From: Enhydrobacter aerosaccus
Lineage (GTDB): Bacteria > Pseudomonadota > Alphaproteobacteria > Reyranellales > Reyranellaceae
Reading direction: 5' to 3'
DNA length: 64,000 nucleotides
Assembly: GCA_903915535.1 (NCBI GenBank)
Contig: CAIWTJ010000043.1
Coordinates: 62,001-126,000 of the forward strand
Part shown: piece by piece, positions 38,179 through 47,107 of the stretch
Layout: each line of letters opens with the position of its first letter
How positions within the stretch are numbered: position 1 is the stretch's first letter
Notes under the pieces: generated by a model
The model's input: the letters and a program-made list of their open reading frames with translations, nothing else
Databases searched by the model: none
Told to the model about the DNA's origin: nothing
Translations under genes and position numbers: made by a program

Positions 38179-40755
38179 ATGGACGCGACGGAGACCAGGA
38201 CGATCGAAAGCTTCGGAGTGGAGCGCAAGATCGGTTTGGCGCGCGCGTCGCTGGCGTGGGAAGACCTGTGGCCGCGCCTGGTGCCGCTGGTCGCCGCGAT
38301 CATGCTTTTCGTGGCCGCCGCCCACCTCGACCTGTTCGCCGGCCTCGATCCCTGGATTCACACCGCGATCCTCGCCGCCCTGGCTGCCGGCTTTGCCGCG
38401 CTCGGCTTCTTCCTCTTCCGGCGTTTCCGCTGGCCCTCACGTGACCTGGCGATCCGCCGCCTCGAGCGCGACTCGGGCGTGACGCATCGCCCGTTGGTCG
38501 CCGTGCAGGATCAACTGGCCTCGGGCAGCACCGATCCGATGGCGATCGCGCTGTGGCAGGCCCATCGCCGCCGCGAGGCCCAACGTCTCTCCGGCCTGGT
38601 CAACAAGCCGCCGCAGCCGGTTCTCGCGATCATCGACACCTGGGCGCTGCGCGTCGTGCCGGTGCTGGCGCTCGTCGTCGCCGTCGTGATGGCGGGCGGC
38701 TGGCGCGCCGACCGCATGATGGCCGCCTTCACGCCGGCCTTTCCGCCGCCGCCGCCGGTCGTCGCCAATCTCTGGATCGCGCCGCCGGCCTATACCGGCA
38801 AGCCGCCGGTCTATCTCGACATGGCGGACCACGACAAGCTGCTGCGCGTCCCCATCGGCTCGAAGATCGCGGGCTTCGTCGACGACGTGCGCGGCCGCCA
38901 TGCCCCGAAGCTCAACGTCGACGGCCAGGCGTTCGAGTTCAATACCGTCAGCACGGGCAAGTACCAGATCGAGCAGACGATCGCCTCGGGCACCGAGATC
39001 ACGCTCGAGGCGCGCGGCGACCAGCAGGCGCGCTGGAAGCTGCATGTGATCCCCGATCTCGCGCCGACGGTGGAGTTCTCGCGCGGCATCGGCGTCGACA
39101 AATGGTCGACCAAGGTCGAGTACATCGCCGGCGACGATTTCGGCGTGACGGGCGTTCAGCTCCAGATTCGCCTGCACGGCTCGGTGCTGGGTTCCGACAT
39201 GATGACCGACGACGACGAGCCCGAGGTCATGCGCATCGACCTGCCGGTGCCGTCCGGTTCGAAGAAGGTCTCCGACGCCTTCGTGCGCGACCTCACCAGC
39301 TCGCCCTGGGCCGGCCTCAAGGTCACGATGATGCTGTTCGCGTCCGACGCGCTGGGGCAGAAGGGCCGCAGCTCGGTGCAGACCTTCCTGCTGCCGGAGC
39401 GCGTGTTCACCGACCCGACGGCACGCGCGCTGATCCTGCTGCGCAAGCAGCTGACGCGCGATCCCAAGGCGCTGCGGTCCGACGTCATCGACGGCATGAC
39501 GATGATCGGCAACAACCCCAAGAGCTACCGCGACGATCCGGTGGTCCAGCTCGGCCTGCGCATGGGCGGCTGGCGGTTGGCCGAGAGCGGCGACAAGGAG
39601 CATATCTCGGAGGCCCAGAAGATCCTGTGGGATCTCGCGATGCGCCTGGAGAACGGCGCCGCGAACGACGCCCAGCGCCAGCTCGAGCAGGCGCGCCAGG
39701 ACCTGCGCGACGCCATGCAGCGCCAGGCCGGCGACGAGGAGATCGAGAAACTGATTCAGCAGCTCTACAGCGCCATGGACCGCTGGCAGAAGGAGCTGAA
39801 CGACAAGATGCAGGATCCGGAAGAGCGCCGCCGCATGATGGAGCAGGCGGAGAAGATGGATCCCAACAACACCGTCACCGGCGACGACATCCAGAAGATG
39901 CTCGACAAGATTCGCGAGATGGCCAAGAACGGCGACCGCGAAGGCGCCAAGCGCGCGCTCGAAGAGCTGCGCAAGATGATGGAGAACGCGGTGCCGATGA
40001 TGGCCCAGCCCGGCCAGCGCGGGCAGCGTGGCCAGCAGCAGGGCCAGCAGGGCCAGGGCAACCAGCAGGGCCGCGAGATGATGAACCAGCTCGACCGCAT
40101 GGCCCGGCGCGAGAACCAGTTGCTGGGCGAGTCGGAGCGCCAGGGCCGCCAGCAGCAGGGTCAGCAAGGCCAGCAGGGACAGCGCGGCCAGCAGGGTCAG
40201 CAAGGCCAACAGGGACAGCAGGGCCAGCAAGGCCAACAGCCGGGCCAGGGCAACGGCCAGTGGGGCGAAGGCCAGCGCGGCCAGCAGCAGGGCCTGCGCA
40301 ACCAGTTGGGCGAGTTCATGAAGAAGCTCGACGAGAACGGCATGCCGATGCCCGAGGCGCTCGGCCGCGCCGAGCGTTCGATGCGCGAGGCCGAGGAAGC
40401 GCTGAAGCGCGGAGATGCGCGCGAGGCCTCGCGGGCCCAGCGCCGCGCGCTCGACAACCTGCAGCAGGGCATGGGCGACATGGCCGAGCAGATGCGCAAC
40501 AACCGCGGCCCCGGCAACAACCAGGACACCGCCGAGATCGAGGACCGCGAGAAGCACAGCGAAGACCGCGATCCGCTCGGCCGCTCCGACGGCAACTATG
40601 GCGATTCCGTCGACAGCGGCACCGACAAGGTTCCGCTCGAGATCGACCGCCAGAAGAGCCGCGAGATCCTGGACGAGCTGCGCCGCCGTGCCGGCGAAAT
40701 GCAGCGGCCCAAGGAAGAGCTCGACTACATCGACCGCCTGCTCAAGACCTACTAG
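38179..40755 (+). CDS. TIGR02302 (DUF4175) family membrane protein with Q/G-rich repeat region
   Basis: 858 aa; N-terminal TM helices, APPAYTGKPPVYL, long QQGQQG tract, C-terminal EELDYIDRLLKTY. Confidence 0.88.
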   Translation: MDATETRTIESFGVERKIGLARASLAWEDLWPRLVPLVAAIMLFVAAAHLDLFAGLDPWIHTAILAALAAGFAALGFFLFRRFRWPSRDLAIRRLERDSGVTHRPLVAVQDQLASGSTDPMAIALWQAHRRREAQRLSGLVNKPPQPVLAIIDTWALRVVPVLALVVAVVMAGGWRADRMMAAFTPAFPPPPPVVANLWIAPPAYTGKPPVYLDMADHDKLLRVPIGSKIAGFVDDVRGRHAPKLNVDGQAFEFNTVSTGKYQIEQTIASGTEITLEARGDQQARWKLHVIPDLAPTVEFSRGIGVDKWSTKVEYIAGDDFGVTGVQLQIRLHGSVLGSDMMTDDDEPEVMRIDLPVPSGSKKVSDAFVRDLTSSPWAGLKVTMMLFASDALGQKGRSSVQTFLLPERVFTDPTARALILLRKQLTRDPKALRSDVIDGMTMIGNNPKSYRDDPVVQLGLRMGGWRLAESGDKEHISEAQKILWDLAMRLENGAANDAQRQLEQARQDLRDAMQRQAGDEEIEKLIQQLYSAMDRWQKELNDKMQDPEERRRMMEQAEKMDPNNTVTGDDIQKMLDKIREMAKNGDREGAKRALEELRKMMENAVPMMAQPGQRGQRGQQQGQQGQGNQQGREMMNQLDRMARRENQLLGESERQGRQQQGQQGQQGQRGQQGQQGQQGQQGQQGQQPGQGNGQWGEGQRGQQQGLRNQLGEFMKKLDENGMPMPEALGRAERSMREAEEALKRGDAREASRAQRRALDNLQQGMGDMAEQMRNNRGPGNNQDTAEIEDREKHSEDRDPLGRSDGNYGDSVDSGTDKVPLEIDRQKSREILDELRRRAGEMQRPKEELDYIDRLLKTY

Positions 40756-40780
40756 CGTCTTTCCAGCTGGAGCAGAATCA

Positions 40781-40873
40781 CCTCACCCTGAGGAGCGGTC
40801 CGAAGGGTGGGATCGAGCACAGCGTTTGTTATCCATGCTTCGCGACAGCCGCTTCGCGGCTTCCTCAGCATGA
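40781..40873. repeat. Degenerate intergenic inverted repeat
   Basis: CCTCACCCTGAGGA ... TCCTCAGCATGAGG imperfect arms, with internal GCTTCGCG repeats. Confidence 0.5.
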
Positions 40874-40882
40874 GGCTTCCAA

Positions 40883-41197
40883 TCAGGACACCAGCACGTA
40901 CCAGCCGTCGACGGTGGCCGTTTCACCGCCGCCGGTGCCGGCCTTGACGCGGATGCGCTTGCCCAAGACGTCGGCCGAACTGCCGGGGCCGATGTGGAGC
41001 GGGCGCTTGCCGCCGTCGACTTCCACCACCATCGCGTTGCCGACCCTGCCGCGTCCTGACGGTCGGCTGTTGTAAAGGCGGTAGAGGTACGGCTTGCCGG
41101 GCGACTCGAGCACGACCTGCCAGTGCGTCCGGCTCGCCGCGATGCGGCCCGCCGGCACCTGGATGCCGACGCCGTCGCCCGGGAACTCCCGGGTCAT
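40883..41197 (-). CDS. Hypothetical protein
   Basis: 104-aa ORF directly upstream (on minus strand, downstream) of hpt with 0-nt gap. Confidence 0.55.
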   Translation of the reverse strand: MTREFPGDGVGIQVPAGRIAASRTHWQVVLESPGKPYLYRLYNSRPSGRGRVGNAMVVEVDGGKRPLHIGPGSSADVLGKRIRVKAGTGGGETATVDGWYVLVS

Positions 41198-41746
41198 TCA
41201 GGCGGCTTTCTCGACCACGCCGATGTAGGGCAGGCCGCGGAAACGATGGGCCCAGTCGAGGCCGTAGCCGACCAGAAATTCGTCGCCCGCCTCGAAGCCG
41301 GTGAAGTCGGGCTTGAGCTCGGTGCGCCGCTTGTGCGGCTTGTCGAGCAGCGTGCAGATCCAGACGCGATGGGCGCCGTGCTCCTTGCGCATCATCTCCT
41401 TGGCGAAGGAGAGCGTGAACCCCGACTCGAGGATGTCGTCGACCAGCAGCACGTCGCGCCCGCGCACATCGTCGACGATGTCGCGCACGACCTTCACGCT
41501 GCCGGTGGTCTGCGTGCCGGTGCCGTAGCTCGAGAGGGTCAGGAAATCCATCGACCAGTCGGCACCGGCGAGCGAGAGCGCGCGGATCAGGTCGGCGGCG
41601 AACACGAAGCTGCCCTTCAACACCGAGACGACAAGTGTGTCGGCCGGCAGTTGTTCCGCCAGATCCTTGGCCATGGCGTCCACCCGTGCGGCGATCTCGG
41701 CGGCGGAAAAGCGAATGGAGACGGTGGGGCGCTGCGCGGACGTCAC
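41198..41746 (-). CDS. hpt: Hypoxanthine phosphoribosyltransferase
   Basis: GTG start 41746; VVSVLKGSFVFAADLIRAL, VRGRDVLLVDDILESGFTL, VGYGLDWAHRFRGLPYIGVV. Confidence 0.92.
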   Translation of the reverse strand: MTSAQRPTVSIRFSAAEIAARVDAMAKDLAEQLPADTLVVSVLKGSFVFAADLIRALSLAGADWSMDFLTLSSYGTGTQTTGSVKVVRDIVDDVRGRDVLLVDDILESGFTLSFAKEMMRKEHGAHRVWICTLLDKPHKRRTELKPDFTGFEAGDEFLVGYGLDWAHRFRGLPYIGVVEKAA

Positions 41747-41759
41747 GACGAGAGAGTCC

Positions 41760-42308
41760 TCAAGGTGCGAGATGAAGCATGGTGCGCCAGCCGGCGGGCA
41801 CCATTTGGATGATTTCGTCGAGGTAGAGGTAGGCGACGCCGGCGACGCCCGCCACGACCGCAACCGCGATGACGGCGATCGCGATCTTGATCGGCAGGCG
41901 CGTCTTGGGACGCGCTTCGATCACCGCGGGCAGGGAACTGCGCTGCCGCGGCGGACGGATGACCAGGTCCGGGATTGCCTCGACCGGGTCGGCCGGCTCG
42001 GTACGGTCAGCGGCCCGTTCGGCGGCCCGTTCGGCCGCCCGGGCCGGGCCCAGGCTGATGCCGGGATTGGCGATCGGCGGCTCGGGCTCCGACGTGGGAG
42101 GCTGGGCGGAAAGCACGCCCGTCGGCGCCGTCTCCGGCGACTTCATCGCCGCCTCGACGGCGTCGCGGGCAGCGTTCGCCTTCGCCGCGGCAACGGTCTG
42201 CAACCAGCGATGCGAACAGCGGGCGCACTGTACGATGCGCCCCACAGGGCCGATTGCCAGAGGGTCTACAGCGTAGCGTGCCCCGCAATTGGGACAGATA
42301 ACTTGCAT
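41760..42308 (-). CDS. Zinc-ribbon (MJ0042-type) domain protein with one TM helix
   Basis: MQVICPNCGARYAVDPLAIGPVGRIVQCARCSHRW N-terminus. Confidence 0.88.
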   Translation of the reverse strand: MQVICPNCGARYAVDPLAIGPVGRIVQCARCSHRWLQTVAAAKANAARDAVEAAMKSPETAPTGVLSAQPPTSEPEPPIANPGISLGPARAAERAAERAADRTEPADPVEAIPDLVIRPPRQRSSLPAVIEARPKTRLPIKIAIAVIAVAVVAGVAGVAYLYLDEIIQMVPAGWRTMLHLAP

Positions 42309-42380
42309 GACGGGGCGAGGGTTTCCCCACTAGATGTGCTTGCCGTCGGACATTATGCCACTAAAACTGGCGCGACAAGC

Positions 42381-43103
42381 ATGACCGGCCTTTCCCTCTG
42401 GCTGCGCTCGCTTTGCTTCAATGCCGGCTGGTATGCCGGCACTGTCGTCATCGCGCTCGTGGGCTCTCCCATTCTGCTGCTGCCGCGCCGCGCCGTGATC
42501 GCGTGGGCGACCTTCTGGATCGACTTCATTCTGTGGTGGCTGCGTCTCACCTGCCGTCTCACTCATCGCGTCGTCGGTATGGAGAACCTTCCTAAGGGCC
42601 CGGTCATCATCGCCTGCAAGCACCAGTCGTCGTGGGAGACGCTGGCCTTCACCAGGGTCTTTCCCGGGGCGGCGATCGTGCTGAAGCGTGAATTGCTGTT
42701 CATCCCGATCGTGGGCTGGGCGATGGCGCGCGCGGGCAACATCGCCGTGGCGCGGGGCGACGGCGCCCAGGCGCTGCGCGGCCTCGTGCGCCAGGCCAAG
42801 ACAGCGATTGCCGAGGGCCGTTCGATCCTGATCTTCCCTGAAGGCACGCGTGTCGCCGTGGGCTCGGAGAAGCCCTATCAGGTTGGCGCCGCGGCGCTCT
42901 ATCGCCAGCTCAACGTGCCAGTCGTGCCGGTGGCCCTCAATTCGGGCCTGTTCTGGGGCCGCCGCAAATGGATCAAGCGGCCGGGCACGATCACGGTCGA
43001 GGTGCTGCCTCCCATTGAGCCAGGTCTCCGCCGGGAGGCGTTCATGGCCACGCTGCGCGAGCGCATCGAAGGCGCCACGGCCCAGCTGGTCGAGAAATCG
43101 TAG
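42381..43103 (+). CDS. plsC: 1-acyl-sn-glycerol-3-phosphate acyltransferase
   Basis: IIACKHQSSWETLAF (HxxxxD-like region), ILIFPEGTRVAVG. Confidence 0.9.
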   Translation: MTGLSLWLRSLCFNAGWYAGTVVIALVGSPILLLPRRAVIAWATFWIDFILWWLRLTCRLTHRVVGMENLPKGPVIIACKHQSSWETLAFTRVFPGAAIVLKRELLFIPIVGWAMARAGNIAVARGDGAQALRGLVRQAKTAIAEGRSILIFPEGTRVAVGSEKPYQVGAAALYRQLNVPVVPVALNSGLFWGRRKWIKRPGTITVEVLPPIEPGLRREAFMATLRERIEGATAQLVEKS

Positions 43104-43160
43104 GGAAAGAACGAAAAAAGAACTCTTGTTGATATCCTGCCCAAGGCTTATTTTTGGGTC

Positions 43161-45479
43161 ATGGAATGGGCTCCGGTTTCCCAGCGCATCTGGGACATGA
43201 AATATCGATTTCGCGACGTTTCCGGGGCTTCCGACGCAGATCTGGAAGCCACCTGGAAGCGGGTCGCGCGCGCTTTGGCAGCGCCTGAACGGGACCCGGA
43301 GCTCTGGGCCGGCCGCTTCGAGGAGGCGCTGAGCGGCTTCAAGTTCCTGCCCGCCGGCCGCGTGATCGCGGGGGCCGGCACCGGCCGTACCGTCACGCTG
43401 TTCAACTGCTTCGTCATGGGCACGATCGAGGACGACATGGCGTCGATCTTCGACAATGTGAAGGAAGCGGCGCTGACCATGCAGCAGGGCGGCGGCATCG
43501 GGCATGACTTCTCGACCTTGCGTCCCAATGGCGCTCCGGTGAAGGGTGTCGGCGCCGACGCCTCGGGACCGCTGTCGTTCATGGATGTGTGGGACTCGAT
43601 GTGCCGCACCATCATGAGCGCGGGCTCGCGCCGGGGCGCCATGATGGCGACGCTGCGCTGCGACCATCCCGACATCGAGGCTTTCGTCGACGCCAAGCGC
43701 GATCCCGCGCGCCTGCGCATGTTCAACGTCTCGGTGCTGGTGACCGATCCCTTCATGGCGGCGGTCAAGGACGGCGCCGACTGGCCGCAGGTGTTCGGCG
43801 GCAAGACCTACAAGACGGTGAAGGCGCGCGACCTGTGGGAGCGCATCATGCGCGCCACCTACGACGTGGCCGAGCCCGGCGTGATCTTCATCGACCGGGT
43901 CAATCGCCGCAACAACCTCCACTATTGCGAGTCGATCCAGGCGACCAACCCGTGTGGCGAGCAGCCGTTGCCGGCCTATGGCGCGTGCCTGCTGGGCTCG
44001 ATCAACCTCGCTGCCCTGGTGAAGGATCCGTTCACGCCGCAGGCCGCGCTCGACATGGCCGCGCTCGAAGATCTCGTGCCGGTGGCCGTGCGCATGCTCG
44101 ACAATGTGATCGACGTGTCGCGCTTCCCGCTCGCGAGCCAGGAGAAGGAGGCCAAGGCCAAGCGCCGCATCGGGCTTGGCGTCACCGGCCTGGCCGACGC
44201 GCTGTTGCTGTGCGGCGTGCGCTACGGCTCGCCGCGCGCCGTCGAACTGACGCGGGAGTGGCTGGGCGCCGTACAGCGGCTTTCGTATCTCGCGTCCGCC
44301 GATATCGCCGCCGAAAAGGGCAGCTTCCCGCTCTACAAGAAGGGGCCTTATCTCGCGGGCGAGACGATCAAGGCGTTGCCGGAAGACGTACGCACGGCGA
44401 TCGGCCGCTACGGCATCCGCAACGCGCTGCTGAATTCGATCGCACCCACCGGCACGATCTCGCTGCTGGCCGACAACGTCTCGTCCGGCATCGAGCCGGT
44501 GTTCGCCTTCAGCCATGTCCGGCACGTGCTGCAGCCCGACGGCACGCGCCGCGAGGAAGCCGTGGAGGATCACGCCTTCCGCCGCTGGCGCGCGATCAAG
44601 GGCAACGAAGCGCCGCCGGAAGACGTCTTCGTCGATGCCCAGACGCTGACGCCCGCCGATCATCTGGCGATGCAGGCCGCGGCGCAGGACTATGTCGACA
44701 GCTCGATCTCCAAGACCATCAACCTGCCGCGCGACATCTCGTTCGAGGATTTCAAGCACGTCTACGAGCAGGCCTATGCCGAAGGCTGCAAGGGCTGCAC
44801 GACCTACCGGCCCAACGACGTCACCGGCGCCGTGCTCGAAGTGAAGCCTGTCGCCGAGGCGCCGAAGCTCGTGGCGGCGGCCGCTCCGGCGCCGCTCGAC
44901 GTGCGCGACAGCGTCGTCTACATCGCCCAGCCGCTCGATCGGCCGGAAGACCTGCCGGGCAAGACCTACAAGATCAAATGGCCGGGCAGCGACCACGCGA
45001 TCTACATCACCATCAACGACGTGATGCAGGACGGCCGCCGCCGGCCGTTCGAGATCTTCATCAACTCCAAGAACATGGAGCACTACGCCTGGACCGTGGC
45101 GCTCACCCGCATGATCTCGGCGGTGTTCCGCAGGGGCGGCGACGTGTCGTTCGTGGTCGAGGAACTGAAGGCGGTGTTCGACCCGCGCGGCGGACAGTGG
45201 ATGGAGGGCCGCTACGTGCCGTCGCTGCTGGCCGCGATCGGCGGCGTGATCGAGCGTCACCTGATCGATATCGGCTTCCTGGCCGCCGCCGACACGCCCC
45301 TGATCGACGAAGCTGTGGCCAAGCGCCTGAAACTGGCGGCCGGCCAGCGCGAGCCCATCCAGGGCGGCGCGGACGTACCAACCAAGCTCGGCCAGTGCCC
45401 CAATTGCGGCGCCGCGGCCCTCTCCCACCAGGAGGGCTGCGACATCTGCCTGAACTGCGGCTATTCGAGGTGTGGGTAG
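43161..45479 (+). CDS. nrdJ: Adenosylcobalamin-dependent (class II) ribonucleotide reductase
   Basis: MQQGGGIGHDFSTLRP, ATNPCGEQPLPAYGACLLGSINL, APTGTISLLADNVSSGIEPVFA, C-terminal Cys-rich CPNCGAAALSHQEGCDICLNCGYSRC. Confidence 0.93.
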   Translation: MEWAPVSQRIWDMKYRFRDVSGASDADLEATWKRVARALAAPERDPELWAGRFEEALSGFKFLPAGRVIAGAGTGRTVTLFNCFVMGTIEDDMASIFDNVKEAALTMQQGGGIGHDFSTLRPNGAPVKGVGADASGPLSFMDVWDSMCRTIMSAGSRRGAMMATLRCDHPDIEAFVDAKRDPARLRMFNVSVLVTDPFMAAVKDGADWPQVFGGKTYKTVKARDLWERIMRATYDVAEPGVIFIDRVNRRNNLHYCESIQATNPCGEQPLPAYGACLLGSINLAALVKDPFTPQAALDMAALEDLVPVAVRMLDNVIDVSRFPLASQEKEAKAKRRIGLGVTGLADALLLCGVRYGSPRAVELTREWLGAVQRLSYLASADIAAEKGSFPLYKKGPYLAGETIKALPEDVRTAIGRYGIRNALLNSIAPTGTISLLADNVSSGIEPVFAFSHVRHVLQPDGTRREEAVEDHAFRRWRAIKGNEAPPEDVFVDAQTLTPADHLAMQAAAQDYVDSSISKTINLPRDISFEDFKHVYEQAYAEGCKGCTTYRPNDVTGAVLEVKPVAEAPKLVAAAAPAPLDVRDSVVYIAQPLDRPEDLPGKTYKIKWPGSDHAIYITINDVMQDGRRRPFEIFINSKNMEHYAWTVALTRMISAVFRRGGDVSFVVEELKAVFDPRGGQWMEGRYVPSLLAAIGGVIERHLIDIGFLAAADTPLIDEAVAKRLKLAAGQREPIQGGADVPTKLGQCPNCGAAALSHQEGCDICLNCGYSRCG

Positions 45480-45712
45480 CGCCGTTTCCTTTCCGTTTGT
45501 TCAACAGCAGCGATCCCCTTGCGCTTCGTGCTTAGCGGGGGGGGGATGGCGGGAAACCGGGAAGAATCGCCTAAAACCCTTATGTCATGGGCATCGGATC
45601 CTTCCCGATAGCGCGGGAAGGCTTGGGAATCCGGGTCCCTGAAGGCGCCCTTGCCCCGGGGCGTCGCAATGCATATGCCAGACGCTCGTCTGGTAAAGCA
45701 GGAGTAGGACGG

Positions 45713-47095
45713 ATGAGACGGCGCACGATCTTGGCGGCAACTCTCGTGGCGGTTTCCACGGCGGTGGCGGCCTTCGCGGGCGCGGCGCAGGCGCAGCCGT
45801 TGCCAAGCAGCCGCGACTCGCTCCAGTTCTCCTATGCGCCGCTGGTCAAGAAAGTGTCGCCGGCGGTGGTCAATATCTACACCGCCACCACGACCGCCCG
45901 TGCGCCGCAGCGCCGCCTGCCGTTCCCGTTCCCCGGCATGCCGCAGGACGGCGGCAACCGGGTTCAGAACTCCCTGGGCTCGGGCGTGCTGGTGAAAGCC
46001 GACGGGCTGATCGTCACCAACGCCCATGTCGTGCGCGGTGCCGACGAGATCCGCGTCGTGCTCTCGGACCGCCGCGAGTTCGACGCCAAGCTGGTGACCC
46101 AGGACGACCGCTACGACCTCGCGATCCTGCGCATCGACGGCGCGGGCGAGAAGTTCCCGTTCCTGGAGCTGCGCGATTCCGACTCGATCGAGGTCGGCGA
46201 CATCGTGCTGGCGATCGGCAATCCGTTTGGCCTATCGCAGACCGTGACCAGCGGCATCGTCTCGGCGGTCGCGCGCTCGACCGGCGGCGTGAACGATTCG
46301 AGCTTCTTCGTGCAGACCGATGCCGCCATCAATCCCGGCAACTCGGGCGGCGCCCTGGTCAGCCTCGACGGGCGGCTGATCGGCATCAACACCGCGATCT
46401 ATTCGCAAACCGGCGGTTCGGTCGGCATCGGCTTCGCCACGCCGTCGAATATCGTGGCGCGCATCATCGAGATCGGCACGTCGGGCGGCAGGCTGGTGCG
46501 GCCGTGGCTCGGCATCTCCATGCAGTCGGTGACGGCCGAGCTCGCCGCCGCGCTCAACCTGCCGCGGCCGGTGGGCCTCGTGGTCAAGGACGTCTTCAAG
46601 GACGGGCCGGGCGCGTTCGCCGGCTTCAAGCGCAACGACGTGATCGTGGCGCTGCGCGACCAGCCGATCGACGACGAGGCCGCGATGCGGTTTCGCCTCG
46701 CCACGCTCAACGTCGGCGAGACGGTGCCCGTCAAGGTGCTGCGGGCGGGCAAGGAGGTGACGCTCCAGTTGCCGCTGGCGGCCCCACCGGAGGATCCGCC
46801 GCGCGAGAAGTCCGCGCTCGAGGGCCGCCATCCGCTGTCGGGCGCCACCGTGGTGAACCTGTCGCCGGCCGTCGCCGAGGAGATGGGCCTGATCGAATGG
46901 AAGCCGGGCGTCGCCGTGATCGAGGTGAAGCCGGGCTCCTACGCCGCGCGGTTCCTGCGGACCAACGACATGGTGATCGCCATCAACGGCCAGGAGCTGA
47001 AGAGCGTCGCCGACCTCAAGAAGCGCATCGCGGCCGGAATTGCGAGCATGAGCATCGCGCGCGAAGGCATGGTCTCCACCATCCAGTTCCGCTGA
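45713..47095 (+). CDS. DegP/HtrA-like periplasmic serine protease with PDZ domains
   Basis: Signal peptide; NAHVV, DLAIL, NPGNSGGALVSLDG catalytic motifs, two PDZ-like regions. Confidence 0.93.
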   Translation: MRRRTILAATLVAVSTAVAAFAGAAQAQPLPSSRDSLQFSYAPLVKKVSPAVVNIYTATTTARAPQRRLPFPFPGMPQDGGNRVQNSLGSGVLVKADGLIVTNAHVVRGADEIRVVLSDRREFDAKLVTQDDRYDLAILRIDGAGEKFPFLELRDSDSIEVGDIVLAIGNPFGLSQTVTSGIVSAVARSTGGVNDSSFFVQTDAAINPGNSGGALVSLDGRLIGINTAIYSQTGGSVGIGFATPSNIVARIIEIGTSGGRLVRPWLGISMQSVTAELAAALNLPRPVGLVVKDVFKDGPGAFAGFKRNDVIVALRDQPIDDEAAMRFRLATLNVGETVPVKVLRAGKEVTLQLPLAAPPEDPPREKSALEGRHPLSGATVVNLSPAVAEEMGLIEWKPGVAVIEVKPGSYAARFLRTNDMVIAINGQELKSVADLKKRIAAGIASMSIAREGMVSTIQFR

Positions 47096-47107
47096 CGGGG
47101 CGGGGAG

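Noticed and set aside
38437-40557. 706-aa minus-strand ORF with leucine/alanine-rich 'LALLALLSLLALLTLL' segment resembling TM helices
   Set aside because: Reverse complement of the QQG repeat coding region of the TIGR02302 gene; not a real membrane protein.
42330-45428. 1032-aa minus-strand ORF
   Set aside because: Antisense shadow of nrdJ and plsC; low-complexity R/H/D/L-rich composition typical of GC-rich antisense frames; the plus-strand genes have clear family motifs.
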